Assembly (NCBI GenBank): GCA_902769705.1
Contig: CACXPX010000018.1
Span: 1-55,522, forward strand
Direction of reading: 5' to 3'
From: an uncultured Prevotellaceae bacterium
GTDB taxonomy: Bacteria; Bacteroidota; Bacteroidia; Bacteroidales; Bacteroidaceae
DNA: 55,522 bases
In this document: piece by piece, positions 25,887-34,508 of the stretch
Layout: each line of letters opens with the position of its first letter
Numbering within the stretch: position 1 is the first letter of the stretch
Program-made: the position numbers and the translations under genes
The notes under the pieces: model-generated
The model's database searches: none
What the model was told of the DNA's origin: nothing
The model's input: the letters and a program-made list of their open reading frames with translations, nothing else

Positions 25887-27248
25887 ATGGCAAACAAACC
25901 CAGTATACCAAAAGGTACGCGCGACTTTTCTCCCTTGGAGATGGCCAAGCGCAATTATATCTTCAACACGATAAAGGAGGTCTATTCCCTTTACGGCTTC
26001 CAGCAGATTGAGACTCCGGCAATGGAGAATCTTCAGACACTGATGGGCAAGTATGGGGAAGAGGGCGACAAATTGTTGTTCAAGGTCCTGAACTCGGGTG
26101 ATTATCTGAATAAGGTGTCGGATGAGGAACTGGCTGAGCGCAATGTGCTTCGTTTGGCTTCACGCATTTGCGAGAAAGGTCTTCGATATGATTTGACCGT
26201 TCCTTTTGCGCGTTATGTGGTGATGCATCGCGATGAACTTCAGTTGCCTTTCAAGCGTTATCAGTTCCAACCCGTGTGGCGTGCCGACCGTCCTCAGAAA
26301 GGGCGCTATCGCGAATTCTATCAGTTCGACGGCGATGTGGTGGGAAGCGATTCTTTGCTCAACGAGGTTGAGTTGATGCAAATTATCGATACCGTGTTTA
26401 CACGCTTCGGCATTCGTGTGCAAATCAAAATCAACAACCGCAAGATTCTTTCCGGAATTGCTGAGGTGATAGGCGAGGCTGACAAGATTGTTGACATCAC
26501 GGTTGCTATAGACAAACTTGACAAAATCGGTTTGGAAAACGTGAACGCTGAGTTGAGGGAGAAAGGTGTCAGCGAGGATGCGGTGGCTAAATTGCAACCA
26601 ATCATCTCGCTTTCGGGAACGAACGAGGAGAAACTCGAAGTGATGGCCAAATTCCTTCAATCATCCGAAATCGGAATGAAAGGCGTTGAGGAGACACGCT
26701 TTGTTCTTGACACGTTGAAAGGATTGGAATTAAAGAACGAAATACAGTTCGACTTGACTTTGGCTCGTGGCTTGAATTACTATACAGGCGCCATTTTCGA
26801 AGTGAAGGCTTTGGATGTCCAGATGGGAAGCATCACTGGCGGTGGCCGCTATGACAATCTGACGGGCATTTTTGGAATGCCTGGCATTAGTGGAGTGGGT
26901 ATCTCATTCGGTGTCGACCGCATCTTCGATGTGCTGAACGACCTCGATGCCTATCCCAAGGATGCGATGTTGGCCACCCGTGTGCTGTTCATCAATTTCG
27001 GAGACAAGGAGACGGCTTATTGTCTGCCTATTGTCAAGAAGTTGCGCGAAGCCGGAATACGCACCGAGATGTATCCGGAGAGCGCTAAGATGAAGAAGCA
27101 GATGAGTTATGCCAATACCAAGCAGATTCCGTTTGTGGCTTTGGCTGGCGAAAACGAAATCAACGAGGGTAAAGTGACCGTCAAGAATATGGAGACGGGA
27201 AATCAGGAGATGGTTTCCGTAGATGAACTCATCGGCATGTTGTCGTAA
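25887..27248 (+). CDS. hisS: Histidyl-tRNA synthetase
   Basis: A 453-residue class II aminoacyl-tRNA synthetase. The histidine-specific motif [14 protein letters not shown] and the glycine-rich motif [13 protein letters not shown] are intact, motif 2 is [22 protein letters not shown], and motif 3 is [11 protein letters not shown]. The C-terminal anticodon-binding domain starts near residue 350 ([20 protein letters not shown]). It charges tRNA-His. It starts three bases after purA, and the next gene starts 12 bases after it. Confidence 0.97.
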   Translation: MANKPSIPKGTRDFSPLEMAKRNYIFNTIKEVYSLYGFQQIETPAMENLQTLMGKYGEEGDKLLFKVLNSGDYLNKVSDEELAERNVLRLASRICEKGLRYDLTVPFARYVVMHRDELQLPFKRYQFQPVWRADRPQKGRYREFYQFDGDVVGSDSLLNEVELMQIIDTVFTRFGIRVQIKINNRKILSGIAEVIGEADKIVDITVAIDKLDKIGLENVNAELREKGVSEDAVAKLQPIISLSGTNEEKLEVMAKFLQSSEIGMKGVEETRFVLDTLKGLELKNEIQFDLTLARGLNYYTGAIFEVKALDVQMGSITGGGRYDNLTGIFGMPGISGVGISFGVDRIFDVLNDLDAYPKDAMLATRVLFINFGDKETAYCLPIVKKLREAGIRTEMYPESAKMKKQMSYANTKQIPFVALAGENEINEGKVTVKNMETGNQEMVSVDELIGMLS

Positions 27249-27260
27249 AATCAAGATGGG

Positions 27261-28250
27261 ATGAAGAAGGTTGTGCTATTCCTCTCTATTCTTCTGATGA
27301 CCCTTTTGTTGAGTTCATCGAAGAAGCAGACAACCATCTTCATCATTGGTGATTCGACGGCAGCCAACAAGAGCAATTTCGATACCAATCCCGAACGAGG
27401 GTGGGGGATGGTGCTTCAAGGCTTTTTCGATGAAAGCATCGTTGTTGACAATCATGCCGTGAATGGCCGTTCTTCGAAGAGTTTCATTGATGAAGGCCGA
27501 TGGCAGAAGGTGTTTGAGAAGATAAAGCCTGGCGATTATGTCTTCATTCAGTTCGGACACAACGATGAGAAGCCAAGTCCACAACGCCATACTGACCCAG
27601 GTTACACTTTCGACGACAACCTGAGGAAGTTTGTCAAGGAAACGCGCATGAAGGGCGGCATTCCCGTATTGTTTAACGCAGTTGTGCGCCGCAATTTCTT
27701 TCGTGAGGTTGACGGCTCAATAGAAGACGAATCGTTGCGAAACACCGAGTATGCGGATGAAAAAGTGAATAGCGACACGCTAATTGACACACATGGCGCT
27801 TACCTGCTTTCTCCTCGAAATGTAGCTCGCGAGATGAATGCTTACTTTGTTGACGCCAACAAAATCACACACGACCTGGAGCAGAGTTTGGGTGTTGTTG
27901 GTTCGCGTAAACTCCACATGTGGTTGAAGCCTGGAGAAGTCGCATCGATTCCCAACGGCCGGCAGGACAACACCCATTACAACATCTATGGCGCCCGTTT
28001 GGTTGCTGGTCTTCTGGCTGATGCCGTAGGAAAAGAGATTCCGGCATTGGCCAAACATGTGAGGCATTACGACTATGTGGTGTCTGCTCAAGGCAAGGGC
28101 AATTATCTCACGTTACAGGAGGCTGTGGATGCTGTTGGCTATAACAAGAAGACAATCCTTGTGCTTGACGGAAAATGGCCGGCTCCATACTCAAAGGCAA
28201 AGCTCATCAAGTTGAAGAAGTTTTCCGGGGTGGTAATTGGTAATAGGTAA
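27261..28250 (+). CDS. Rhamnogalacturonan-acetylesterase-like SGNH hydrolase with partial pectinesterase domain
   Basis: A 329-residue secreted esterase of the GDSL/SGNH type. It has a signal peptide (MKKVVLFLSILLMTLLLSS), catalytic Ser32 in GDST, the Gly block NGRS, Asn101 in GHND, and the Asp236/His239 pair in DNTH. It likely removes acetyl groups from pectic rhamnogalacturonan. The last 60 residues (from about 270) look like the beginning of a pectinesterase domain (YDYVVSAQGKGNYLTLQEAV, then ILVLDGKW...VVIGN) that stops at residue 329. No continuation follows, only AT-rich repeats and a terminator. Complete fusions of these domains occur in related bacteria, so this is probably a 3' truncation. 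Confidence 0.8.
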   Translation: MKKVVLFLSILLMTLLLSSSKKQTTIFIIGDSTAANKSNFDTNPERGWGMVLQGFFDESIVVDNHAVNGRSSKSFIDEGRWQKVFEKIKPGDYVFIQFGHNDEKPSPQRHTDPGYTFDDNLRKFVKETRMKGGIPVLFNAVVRRNFFREVDGSIEDESLRNTEYADEKVNSDTLIDTHGAYLLSPRNVAREMNAYFVDANKITHDLEQSLGVVGSRKLHMWLKPGEVASIPNGRQDNTHYNIYGARLVAGLLADAVGKEIPALAKHVRHYDYVVSAQGKGNYLTLQEAVDAVGYNKKTILVLDGKWPAPYSKAKLIKLKKFSGVVIGNR

Positions 28251-28273
28251 TATTAATTTAATAGGTAATAAGT

Positions 28274-28310
28274 AAGGGATGACTTCCAAAACAATGGAGT
28301 CATCCCTTTC
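28274..28310. terminator. Bidirectional terminator
   Basis: AAGGGATGACTTCCA (28274-28288) pairs with TGGAGTCATCCCTTT (28295-28309) with one bulge. T-runs follow in the plus direction, and A-rich sequence precedes it, so it can serve both the esterase gene (plus) and the rubrerythrin gene (minus), which converge here. Confidence 0.7.
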
Positions 28311-28341
28311 TTTAGTGTTTTAATTTTCTAATTCTTTATTT

Positions 28342-28899
28342 TTACTTTCCGAAGTATCTCTTCAGCAAGCCGGCAAAGCCAGCACCATGACGAGCTTCGT
28401 CTTTCGCCATTTCGTGAACCGTGTCGTGAATAGCATCGAATCCGGCAGCCTTAGCGTTCTTGGCAATGCGGAACTTGTCTTCGCAAGCACCAGCCTCAGC
28501 AGCGGCACGCTTCTCCAAATTGGTCTTCGTATCCCAAACACACTCGCCCAGCAACTCAGCAAAACGAGATGCGTGGTCAGCCTCCTCGAAAGCATAACGC
28601 TTGAAAGCCTCGGCAATCTCGGGATAACCTTCGCGGTCGGCTTGGCGAGCCATAGCCAGATACATTCCAACCTCTCCGCACTCGCCATTGAAGTGGTTGC
28701 GCAGGTCGTTAATCATCTCTTCGCTCACACCCTCGGGCTTGCCATCGCCAATCTTATGAACAGTAGCGTAAGTTACATCGCCATCGTCCTTTAACTCAGA
28801 AAATTTGGATGCAGGAGCCTTACAAATAGGGCATCTCTCGGGAGCTTCGGTTCCCTCATAAATGTAGCCGCAAACGGCGCAAATGAATTTTTTCTTCAT
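28342..28899 (-). CDS. Reverse rubrerythrin
   Basis: A 185-residue two-domain protein with the rubredoxin part first (CAVCG at 7-11 and CPIC at 23-26, four iron ligands) and a four-helix rubrerythrin diiron domain after it ([18 protein letters not shown] and [13 protein letters not shown], then DEARHG near the end). This reversed order defines reverse rubrerythrins, which reduce hydrogen peroxide (and can take part in oxygen reduction) in anaerobes, using electrons from NAD(P)H carriers. It is transcribed alone from a consensus promoter. The strong promoter suggests abundant expression. Confidence 0.9.
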   Translation of the reverse strand: MKKKFICAVCGYIYEGTEAPERCPICKAPASKFSELKDDGDVTYATVHKIGDGKPEGVSEEMINDLRNHFNGECGEVGMYLAMARQADREGYPEIAEAFKRYAFEEADHASRFAELLGECVWDTKTNLEKRAAAEAGACEDKFRIAKNAKAAGFDAIHDTVHEMAKDEARHGAGFAGLLKRYFGK

Positions 28900-28946
28900 G
28901 ATGTTTTTGTTTTAAAGTTATTACTACGATAGTGTTTTTGTTTTCG

Positions 28947-28978
28947 CAAAGATAAGACATTAGTTTGGAATCTCCAAA
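28947..28978 (-). promoter_or_regulatory. Consensus promoter of reverse rubrerythrin
   Basis: On the minus strand TTTG (28978-28975), a 20-base spacer, and TATCTTTG (28954-28947). Both boxes match fully. It lies about 50 bases before the start codon. Confidence 0.75.
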
Positions 28979-28983
28979 AAAAG

Positions 28984-29025
28984 AAAAGGATAAATTGCGT
29001 ATGTCAACGTTATTTATCCTTTTTT
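28984..29025 (-). terminator. Terminator of the GH2 gene ending at 29061
   Basis: AAAAGGATAAAT (28984-28995) and ATTTATCCTTTT (29012-29023) form a 12-base perfect stem. On the minus strand the T-rich run CTTTTTTT follows. Confidence 0.75.
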
Positions 29026-29060
29026 ATATAATGACCAGTTTGTCTATAAAAACAGCTCCG

Positions 29061-31469
29061 TTATCGGGTTTCAAGTTTCAATGTGGCCGTCTTGAAGGCA
29101 TCCGACTTGACATTCAGTGCCACCCGTCCAGCCGTCTTTCCAGCGCGAAGTATCACCAATGCCGTTCCGTTGAACAAATGCCGTTGGTTGGTCTTGTGTA
29201 GTTCATCGCTGACAATATTGCCATTGTCCACACCCACGATTTGAGCATCGCCCACCACATCAAACGTCAACAGCTGATGGGCATTCCACACACGGCGCCC
29301 TTTCTTGTCAACTGCCGTCACACGGATGTGCATCAAGTCAGTTCCATCAGCCTTCCACGTCTGAATGTCGGGCTCCAACTTCAACCTCACGGCCTCGCTC
29401 GTGGTTTCAATGCGATGGCGGGCCACCACCTTCCCAGCATTGTAACCCACCGCCTCAATCCATCCTTTCTCGTATTCGATATTGTCAAAACGCAGTTTGT
29501 TGCGGCTCTTGGCTTCCGTGGGATTGTCTTTTTCTGCCACCTTCCTGCCGTTCACGAAGAGTTCCACCCGCTCGGCATTGGTGTAGACATACAAAGAAAC
29601 CTTTCCCGGCTTCCGGTTCCAGTTCTCACTCATGCGACCCGTTCCCACCTGCACATCGTTCCACATCACATCCGAGTTTTCATCGTCCACGACGCCAATA
29701 TGTACCGTTGGCTCGTCAGAGAACATCGATTTCATGAGATATGCCATCGGCTTGGGTTGCAACGAGAGGTCAAACACGCCCTGAGCCCAACCCTTGGCTG
29801 GCCATCCCTGGCTCTCTCCCAAGTAGTCGATGGCTCCCCAATAAGCCAGTCCAATCACTTTGTCAAGGTCCATCTCGAAATAGTTGGGGCCCATTGCCGA
29901 CACGCTGGCCTCGCTCTGATAGAACTTCATCCACGGGAAGCGTCTGCCGTCGCCGGGAAAATACATGTAGCGGTAGTTGTAGGCTTGCACATCGGTTTCC
30001 ATTGCCAAGTCGCAAGGCAGCGAATCGGTCTCCCAATTGCGGTAGCGCGGATGCATGGCAACCGTCACTTGGCGTGTGGAGTCGTATCTGTTCAAGAGGG
30101 TTTTCATCAGCTTGTACATCGTCACGCCAAAATCGTTGAAAGGCTGGTTGGGGTCTTGTTGCAACTCGTTGCCCAAGCTCCACATCACCACCGATGGCGA
30201 ATTTCGGTCGCGTTTCACCCATTCAGGCACCTCATATTGCCAATGTGCATCAAAGCCGGTGCGCCCACCCGTGTGCTGGCGTGTCCATTTGTCATACAAC
30301 TCATCAACCACCAGAATGCCATGCTTGTCGCACAATTCGATGAACTCGCGGCTGTAAGGGTTGTGGGAGGTGCGGATGTGGTTCACTCCGAATTGCTTCA
30401 TCAGCTCGATGCGTTTTTCAATGGCGCGAGGGTAGGCTGCCGCTCCAAGAGCTCCGAGCGAGTGGTGGTTGGCAAAGCCTTTCAGGAGCACCTTCTTGCC
30501 GTTCAGTTTCAGTCCGAATTCGGGGCTCAGCTCAATCGTGCGGATGCCGAACTGAGAGGCGGTCTTGTCGGCCACCGATCCGTCTTCGTGCATGAGTTCC
30601 ACTTCGGCGGTATAGAGATTGGGATTTTCCACCGACCAAAGTTGCGGAGACGTAATCTCAACTCTCGGCAGTTGGGCTTCCATCGTGCGGGATGCCGTAA
30701 TCCGTTGGCGGCGGACGGTGTCAGTATAAACCACCTTCCCCTCGGGCGAGATGATGCGAAGACCAATCAGCGAAGCCTTCTCCCGACCTCGGTTTGTGAA
30801 TTCGGCTGAGATGCTCACATATTTGTTCTCTTGAGTGGTGATGTAGAGCGGATGGCGCTCGAAGTAGAGGTCGGATGGGGTGGCAATGAGCTTCACGTTT
30901 CGAAACAATCCTCCGCCTGTGTACCATCGCGAATTCAGCGGGTCGCGTGTGTCAGCCTTTACGGCAATCACGTTCTCTTCCCCCAGTTTCAACTTGCCCG
31001 TGACATCGATTTCGAAGCCCACATAGCCATAATCGGTTCCTCCGATGCGTTCACCGTTCAGATAGACATCGCCCACATACATGATGCCACCGAAGTCGAG
31101 CAACAGACGGCGTCCTCTCAAGTCGGCACTGGGCGTGAGATGCAGGCGGTACCAACCGATACCCATCTCCTTGAATCCACGGCTCGACAGGCGGCTCTTG
31201 ATGTTGGCTGCCACATCGGTGTTGTCGGCTTTCTCGTCAGCGCCAGGCTTCACCCAGGGCTGTTCTATCTGGAAGTCGTGGGGCACGTCCACCGTGCGCC
31301 ATTCAGAGTCGTTGTAGGCCCTCTGCTCAGCACCAGCCACGTCGCCTGCGCAGAACTTCCATCCGAAGTTCAGATCAAGTTCCTGACGGCCTTGTGCGGC
31401 GATGCATGCCGTTGTGATGAGTGCTATGGCCACGAGGGCTGTCCGTTGTATGATTGTCGTCAATTTCAT
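29061..31469 (-). CDS. Secreted GH2 beta-galactosidase-like enzyme
   Basis: An 802-residue glycoside hydrolase family 2 enzyme. The signal peptide is about MKLTTIIQRTALVAIALITT, with ACIAAQ at the cut (a weak lipobox, TTAC). The GH2 N-domain is followed by the barrel: IRTSHNPYS, acid/base Glu435 (SLGNE), and nucleophile Glu520 (YQSEAS). The C-terminal part has the DUF4982/Ig-like and GH2 C5 modules seen in Bacteroidales (HIRVTAVDKKGRRVWN, ILRAGKTAGRVAL). It is half the size of the LacZ-type enzyme at 15.2-19.2 kb and belongs to another GH2 subgroup; the activity may be beta-galactosidase, beta-glucuronidase or mannosidase, with beta-galactosidase favoured. It is a single gene with its own promoter and terminator. 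Confidence 0.85.
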   Translation of the reverse strand: MKLTTIIQRTALVAIALITTACIAAQGRQELDLNFGWKFCAGDVAGAEQRAYNDSEWRTVDVPHDFQIEQPWVKPGADEKADNTDVAANIKSRLSSRGFKEMGIGWYRLHLTPSADLRGRRLLLDFGGIMYVGDVYLNGERIGGTDYGYVGFEIDVTGKLKLGEENVIAVKADTRDPLNSRWYTGGGLFRNVKLIATPSDLYFERHPLYITTQENKYVSISAEFTNRGREKASLIGLRIISPEGKVVYTDTVRRQRITASRTMEAQLPRVEITSPQLWSVENPNLYTAEVELMHEDGSVADKTASQFGIRTIELSPEFGLKLNGKKVLLKGFANHHSLGALGAAAYPRAIEKRIELMKQFGVNHIRTSHNPYSREFIELCDKHGILVVDELYDKWTRQHTGGRTGFDAHWQYEVPEWVKRDRNSPSVVMWSLGNELQQDPNQPFNDFGVTMYKLMKTLLNRYDSTRQVTVAMHPRYRNWETDSLPCDLAMETDVQAYNYRYMYFPGDGRRFPWMKFYQSEASVSAMGPNYFEMDLDKVIGLAYWGAIDYLGESQGWPAKGWAQGVFDLSLQPKPMAYLMKSMFSDEPTVHIGVVDDENSDVMWNDVQVGTGRMSENWNRKPGKVSLYVYTNAERVELFVNGRKVAEKDNPTEAKSRNKLRFDNIEYEKGWIEAVGYNAGKVVARHRIETTSEAVRLKLEPDIQTWKADGTDLMHIRVTAVDKKGRRVWNAHQLLTFDVVGDAQIVGVDNGNIVSDELHKTNQRHLFNGTALVILRAGKTAGRVALNVKSDAFKTATLKLETR

Positions 31470-31497
31470 GTCGTCGTTTGATTTGTTTTTCTACTTG

Positions 31498-31529
31498 CAA
31501 AGATACAAAAAATCCGGCAAATAACCAAA
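31498..31529 (-). promoter_or_regulatory. Consensus promoter of the GH2 gene
   Basis: On the minus strand TTTG (31529-31526), a 20-base spacer, TATCTTTG (31505-31498), 29 bases before the start codon. Both boxes match fully. Confidence 0.75.
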
Positions 31530-31604
31530 CAATTTCCTTTTTATTTTCAAGCATCCCGGAAGTATTTTCCAGCTATTATTTCAGACAATGCAAATGAAGA
31601 AAAC

Positions 31605-31821
31605 GTCCCGCGTCCCAATGTCCCATCGTCCCATTAACAGGGTAGGGGATGTGCAAGGAGAGAGGATATAGTAGGTATACTACTATATATAAAATATATA
31701 ATAATATAATATATTATATAATATTATATAATTTTAACACACTACTTCCACTATTTTCTGTCCACCCACATCATGTCTGGCTGACGCTTAATGGGACGTT
31801 GGGACGATGGGACAATGGGAC
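31605..31821. mobile_element. MITE-like element with G/C-rich arms and AT-rich palindromic core
   Basis: The left arm (31605-31637) is built of GTCCCATC-type octamers ending ATTAA. The right arm (31788-31821) is its imperfect inverse, starting TTAATGGGACG with TGGGACGA octamers. Between them are TATAGTAG/CTACTATA (31667-31674/31680-31687) and about 55 bases of almost pure AT with TATAATATTATA palindromes. There is no coding capacity and no clear target-site duplication. I call it MITE-like on structure only. Confidence 0.45.
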
Positions 31822-31845
31822 AAACGGTGTGTCATGACCTTCTAA

Positions 31846-31933
31846 CCTTGCCATTAATGGCATTTGACCTTCCCATTAACGGCATTTGACCTTCCCATTA
31901 GGGGCATTTGACCTTGCCATTTGTGGTCTTTGG
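31846..31933. repeat. 22-bp tandem array, locus 6 (four units)
   Basis: Units start at 31846, 31868, 31890 and 31912. The first contains the palindrome TGCCATTAATGGCA; the others read CCCATTAACGGCA, CCCATTAGGGGCA and a more changed last copy. In the frame starting TGACC they align with loci 4 and 5. Together with the MITE-like element and the rnpB promoter this fills the 556-base gap 31470-32025. Confidence 0.75.
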
Positions 31934-32011
31934 TCATAATTGGTTAATGAGAGAGTGGGGCTGAATGCAAAAAATCTTGCTGAAGCCGACGAATAATTCA
32001 GAAATTATGCC

Positions 32012-32019
32012 TATCTTTG
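32012..32019 (+). promoter_or_regulatory. -7 box of rnpB
   Basis: TATCTTTG followed by C, seven bases before the first paired base of RNase P RNA. I see no clear TTTG 20 bases upstream. Confidence 0.6.
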
Positions 32020-32025
32020 CAAAAT

Positions 32026-32456
32026 GATAGCAGTGTTCCGGCTTGTCGCTGGCAACATCAACCTGCTGCTCTCTTCGGAGGGTGGAGGCGTTGAAAGAGG
32101 AAAGTCCGGGCAGCACAGGGTGCTCCACTTCTGAAAATGGAAGCAATTGGTGACAGTTGGTGTCGGCAGAAGAAAATAACCGCCCCGCTTAATGGGGTAA
32201 GGGTGAGAAGGTGGTGTAAGAGACCACCAGCCGTCGGGTGATCGGCGGGCTGTGCCATCTGGAGGCTGCAAGTTCGTGTATACCATCGACTGAGGGTTGC
32301 CCGCCCGAGGTTCTCTCCAGCACTTTTCTGGTGTTGTTGAGGACGCGATGGAGGGTGGAACGCTTGAGCCCAAGGGTGACTTTGGGTCTAGATAAATGAC
32401 AGGCACTTTGCATTTGAGTGAGGAGACAGAACCCGGCTTATAGGGGCACTGCTATC
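32026..32456 (+). ncRNA. rnpB: RNase P RNA, bacterial type A
   Basis: The catalytic RNA that matures tRNA 5' ends. The universally conserved segments are present: GAGGAAAGTCCGGGC near 32096 (CR-I), AGAGACCACCAG near 32219, and ACAGAACCCGGCTTAT near 32426 (CR-V, which pairs with CR-I). The outer helix P1 is visible: GATAGCAGTG (32026-32035) is the exact inverse of CACTGCTATC (32447-32456), and four T follow. The length of about 431 bases is within the range for Bacteroidetes. Ends are set by P1 and could shift by a few bases. Confidence 0.95.
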
Positions 32457-32643
32457 TTTTCGGAAAATCAATCCCCTGAGGGGCGAAGAAAAGCCCTTTT
32501 CATGGGGAAATTGAATATATGGCTGAACGGCCTTTCTTTTCGCTTGAAAGAGGCTAAGACAGCGAGGGTGGACAAACACCCGCAGAGTCTCGAACAAACC
32601 CTGAAAAGGGCGGGGGAAGGGCGGTAACAAAAGAAGCAGAAAG

Positions 32644-33966
32644 ATGAGCTTGGACAAGATTTTGCGATTCTTGAAGGTTGACATCTGGCACGTCAAGAAA
32701 GAGGATGTGTCGCCATTGGCCTTTTTCGCCATCGATGTGGTGAAAAAGCTGATTTTGGCCGTTCGTTTCTTCGTGAACAAGGGCGTGCTGGACACGGCTT
32801 CGGCGCTGACCTATTCCACGCTTCTGGCCATTGTCCCCATCGTGGCCGTTGTGTTTGCCATTGCCCGCGGATTCGGCTTCAACAAGTATATCGAGCAATG
32901 GTTCCTTGACACACTCTCAAGCCAGCCTCAGGCGGCTGAAATCATCGTTGGATTCGTGAATTCCTATCTGGTTCATGCCCGTAGCGGCGTGATTTTGGGA
33001 ATTGGTATGGTTTTCATGTTGTGGACGGTTTTGATGCTGATACACAACATCGAATTGGCTTTCAACCGCATTTGGCAAGTTCAGCAGCAACGCTCACTCA
33101 TCCGAACCGTCACCGACTACATCTCGTTTTTCTTCCTTGCCCCCATCATCATCGTGCTGACCTCAGGTATCTCCATTTTCATCACCACGGTGGCCAAGCA
33201 AACCGAGGAATACCTGCTGCTGGGGCCTGTGGTGAGGTTCCTGATTGGCTTGATGCCCTACGTCATCATGTCGTGTGTGTTCATCGGACTCTACGTGCTG
33301 ATGCCCAACACGAGGGTGCGCTTGAAGTATGCCATTGTGCCCGGCATCTTGGCGGGTGTGGCGATGCAGATGCTGCAGTTGTTCTATATCAAGGGACAGA
33401 TACTTCTCTCGAGCTATAACGCCATTTACGGCTCGTTTGCCGCGCTTCCGTTGTTCATGCTTTGGGTGCAGTTCTCGTGGACCATCTGTCTTTTCGGAGC
33501 CCAGCTGTGCTATACCAATCAGAATCTCGAGGAGTTTGCTTTCCTGGCCAAGACCGACGACATCAGCCATCGCTACAGGCTGTTGCTCAGCGCTATGCTG
33601 ATGAACCGCATTTGCAAACGTCAGGAGAACGACCAAAAACCCTACACGGCGTTTAAGCTGAAGATGGAGACAGGAATCCCCATCCGCATCACCAACGACC
33701 TGCTGAATGACCTTGTTGACGTGAAACTGCTGATGCGTTCGGGTGCCAACGACAAAGATAAAGACCCCGTATACTATCCCGCATTGGCTTCGGAACAGCT
33801 CACGCTTGGCACCATGATCGACCGTTTGGAGGCAATAGGGCAATGGCGGTTGGAACTGGATTTGCACAACAACATGGAAGGCGACAACTGGCGCAGGGCC
33901 ATCGAACTGCGCAAAGACTATCTTCAGCAGATGCGAGGCATGCGTATCACGGATTTGAGCGTTTGA
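32644..33966 (+). CDS. YihY/BrkB-family inner-membrane protein
   Basis: A 440-residue protein with six hydrophobic segments in the first 300 residues, including TASALTYSTLLAIVPIVAVV, the family's conserved first helix, and SSYNAIYGSFAALPLFMLWV. The remaining 140 residues are soluble and look like a winged-helix tail (LKMETGIPIRITNDLLNDLV...). Earlier databases named this family ribonuclease BN, which is wrong for the membrane protein. Function is unproven; a transport or envelope role has been proposed. It begins about 190 bases after rnpB; the gap has a few small hairpins and no gene. Confidence 0.85.
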   Translation: MSLDKILRFLKVDIWHVKKEDVSPLAFFAIDVVKKLILAVRFFVNKGVLDTASALTYSTLLAIVPIVAVVFAIARGFGFNKYIEQWFLDTLSSQPQAAEIIVGFVNSYLVHARSGVILGIGMVFMLWTVLMLIHNIELAFNRIWQVQQQRSLIRTVTDYISFFFLAPIIIVLTSGISIFITTVAKQTEEYLLLGPVVRFLIGLMPYVIMSCVFIGLYVLMPNTRVRLKYAIVPGILAGVAMQMLQLFYIKGQILLSSYNAIYGSFAALPLFMLWVQFSWTICLFGAQLCYTNQNLEEFAFLAKTDDISHRYRLLLSAMLMNRICKRQENDQKPYTAFKLKMETGIPIRITNDLLNDLVDVKLLMRSGANDKDKDPVYYPALASEQLTLGTMIDRLEAIGQWRLELDLHNNMEGDNWRRAIELRKDYLQQMRGMRITDLSV

Positions 33967-34039
33967 TGCGCTTTGCCGTCGGGTAACACAATAAAATTGT
34001 GTTTTCGGCGTTTAAAAAATATGACCAATTGAAGTAAAA

Positions 34040-34459
34040 ATGGATAAATCGAATTTGCCTGATTTCATGTCTTACAAAGACAAGTTCACAAATGGGAAGT
34101 TTGTGGAGAAAATTTCGCGTATTGCCAAACGTGCAGGAGTGAAACTCGTCTATGCTGCTTTGATTCTCTACTATACGCTCGAGAGCGACAAGGTTTCAAG
34201 GAAAGACAAAGCAGTCATCATTGGCGCATTGGGCTATCTCATCAGTCCGCTCGACGTCATTCCCGACGCCATCCCCATTGCCGGCTTAAGCGACGATTTG
34301 GCGGTTCTCATCTACGTTCTGCACAAGGTGTGGGGCGATGTTTCGGAAGAGGTGAAGGCGAAAGCCAAAGCCAAGTTGGCCATGTGGTTCGATATGGATG
34401 AAATCGAGAATGTCAATGACATTTTCGATAACAACAACACCGATGAGAATCCCGTTTGA
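34040..34459 (+). CDS. DUF1232 (YkvA-like) small membrane protein
   Basis: A 139-residue protein. Its core, KAVIIGALGYLISPLDVIPD followed by AIPIAGLSDDLAVLIYVLHKV, is the DUF1232 signature and has two hydrophobic stretches separated by the invariant SPLDVIPD turn. The first 50 residues hold a further weakly hydrophobic stretch (LVYAALILYYTL), and the tail is acidic (DMDEIENVNDIFDNNN). The function of the family is unknown. It is 73 bases after yihY and 49 bases before the permease gene, so it may share a transcript with either. Confidence 0.85.
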   Translation: MDKSNLPDFMSYKDKFTNGKFVEKISRIAKRAGVKLVYAALILYYTLESDKVSRKDKAVIIGALGYLISPLDVIPDAIPIAGLSDDLAVLIYVLHKVWGDVSEEVKAKAKAKLAMWFDMDEIENVNDIFDNNNTDENPV

Positions 34460-34508
34460 ATGAACTCTTTGTTCCAACAAAAGCACAAACACTAAAAAAA
34501 GTATCGAT

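Noticed and set aside
29241-30809. 522-residue plus-strand open frame
   Set aside because: It is opposite the GH2 gene, which has its signal peptide, both catalytic residues, promoter and terminator.
31649-31837. 62-codon open frame
   Set aside because: It is read through the AT-rich core of the MITE-like element and consists largely of Ile/Tyr/Asn.
32026-32456. Small open frames on both strands over this region
   Set aside because: They overlap the RNase P RNA gene, which has its conserved segments and P1 helix.
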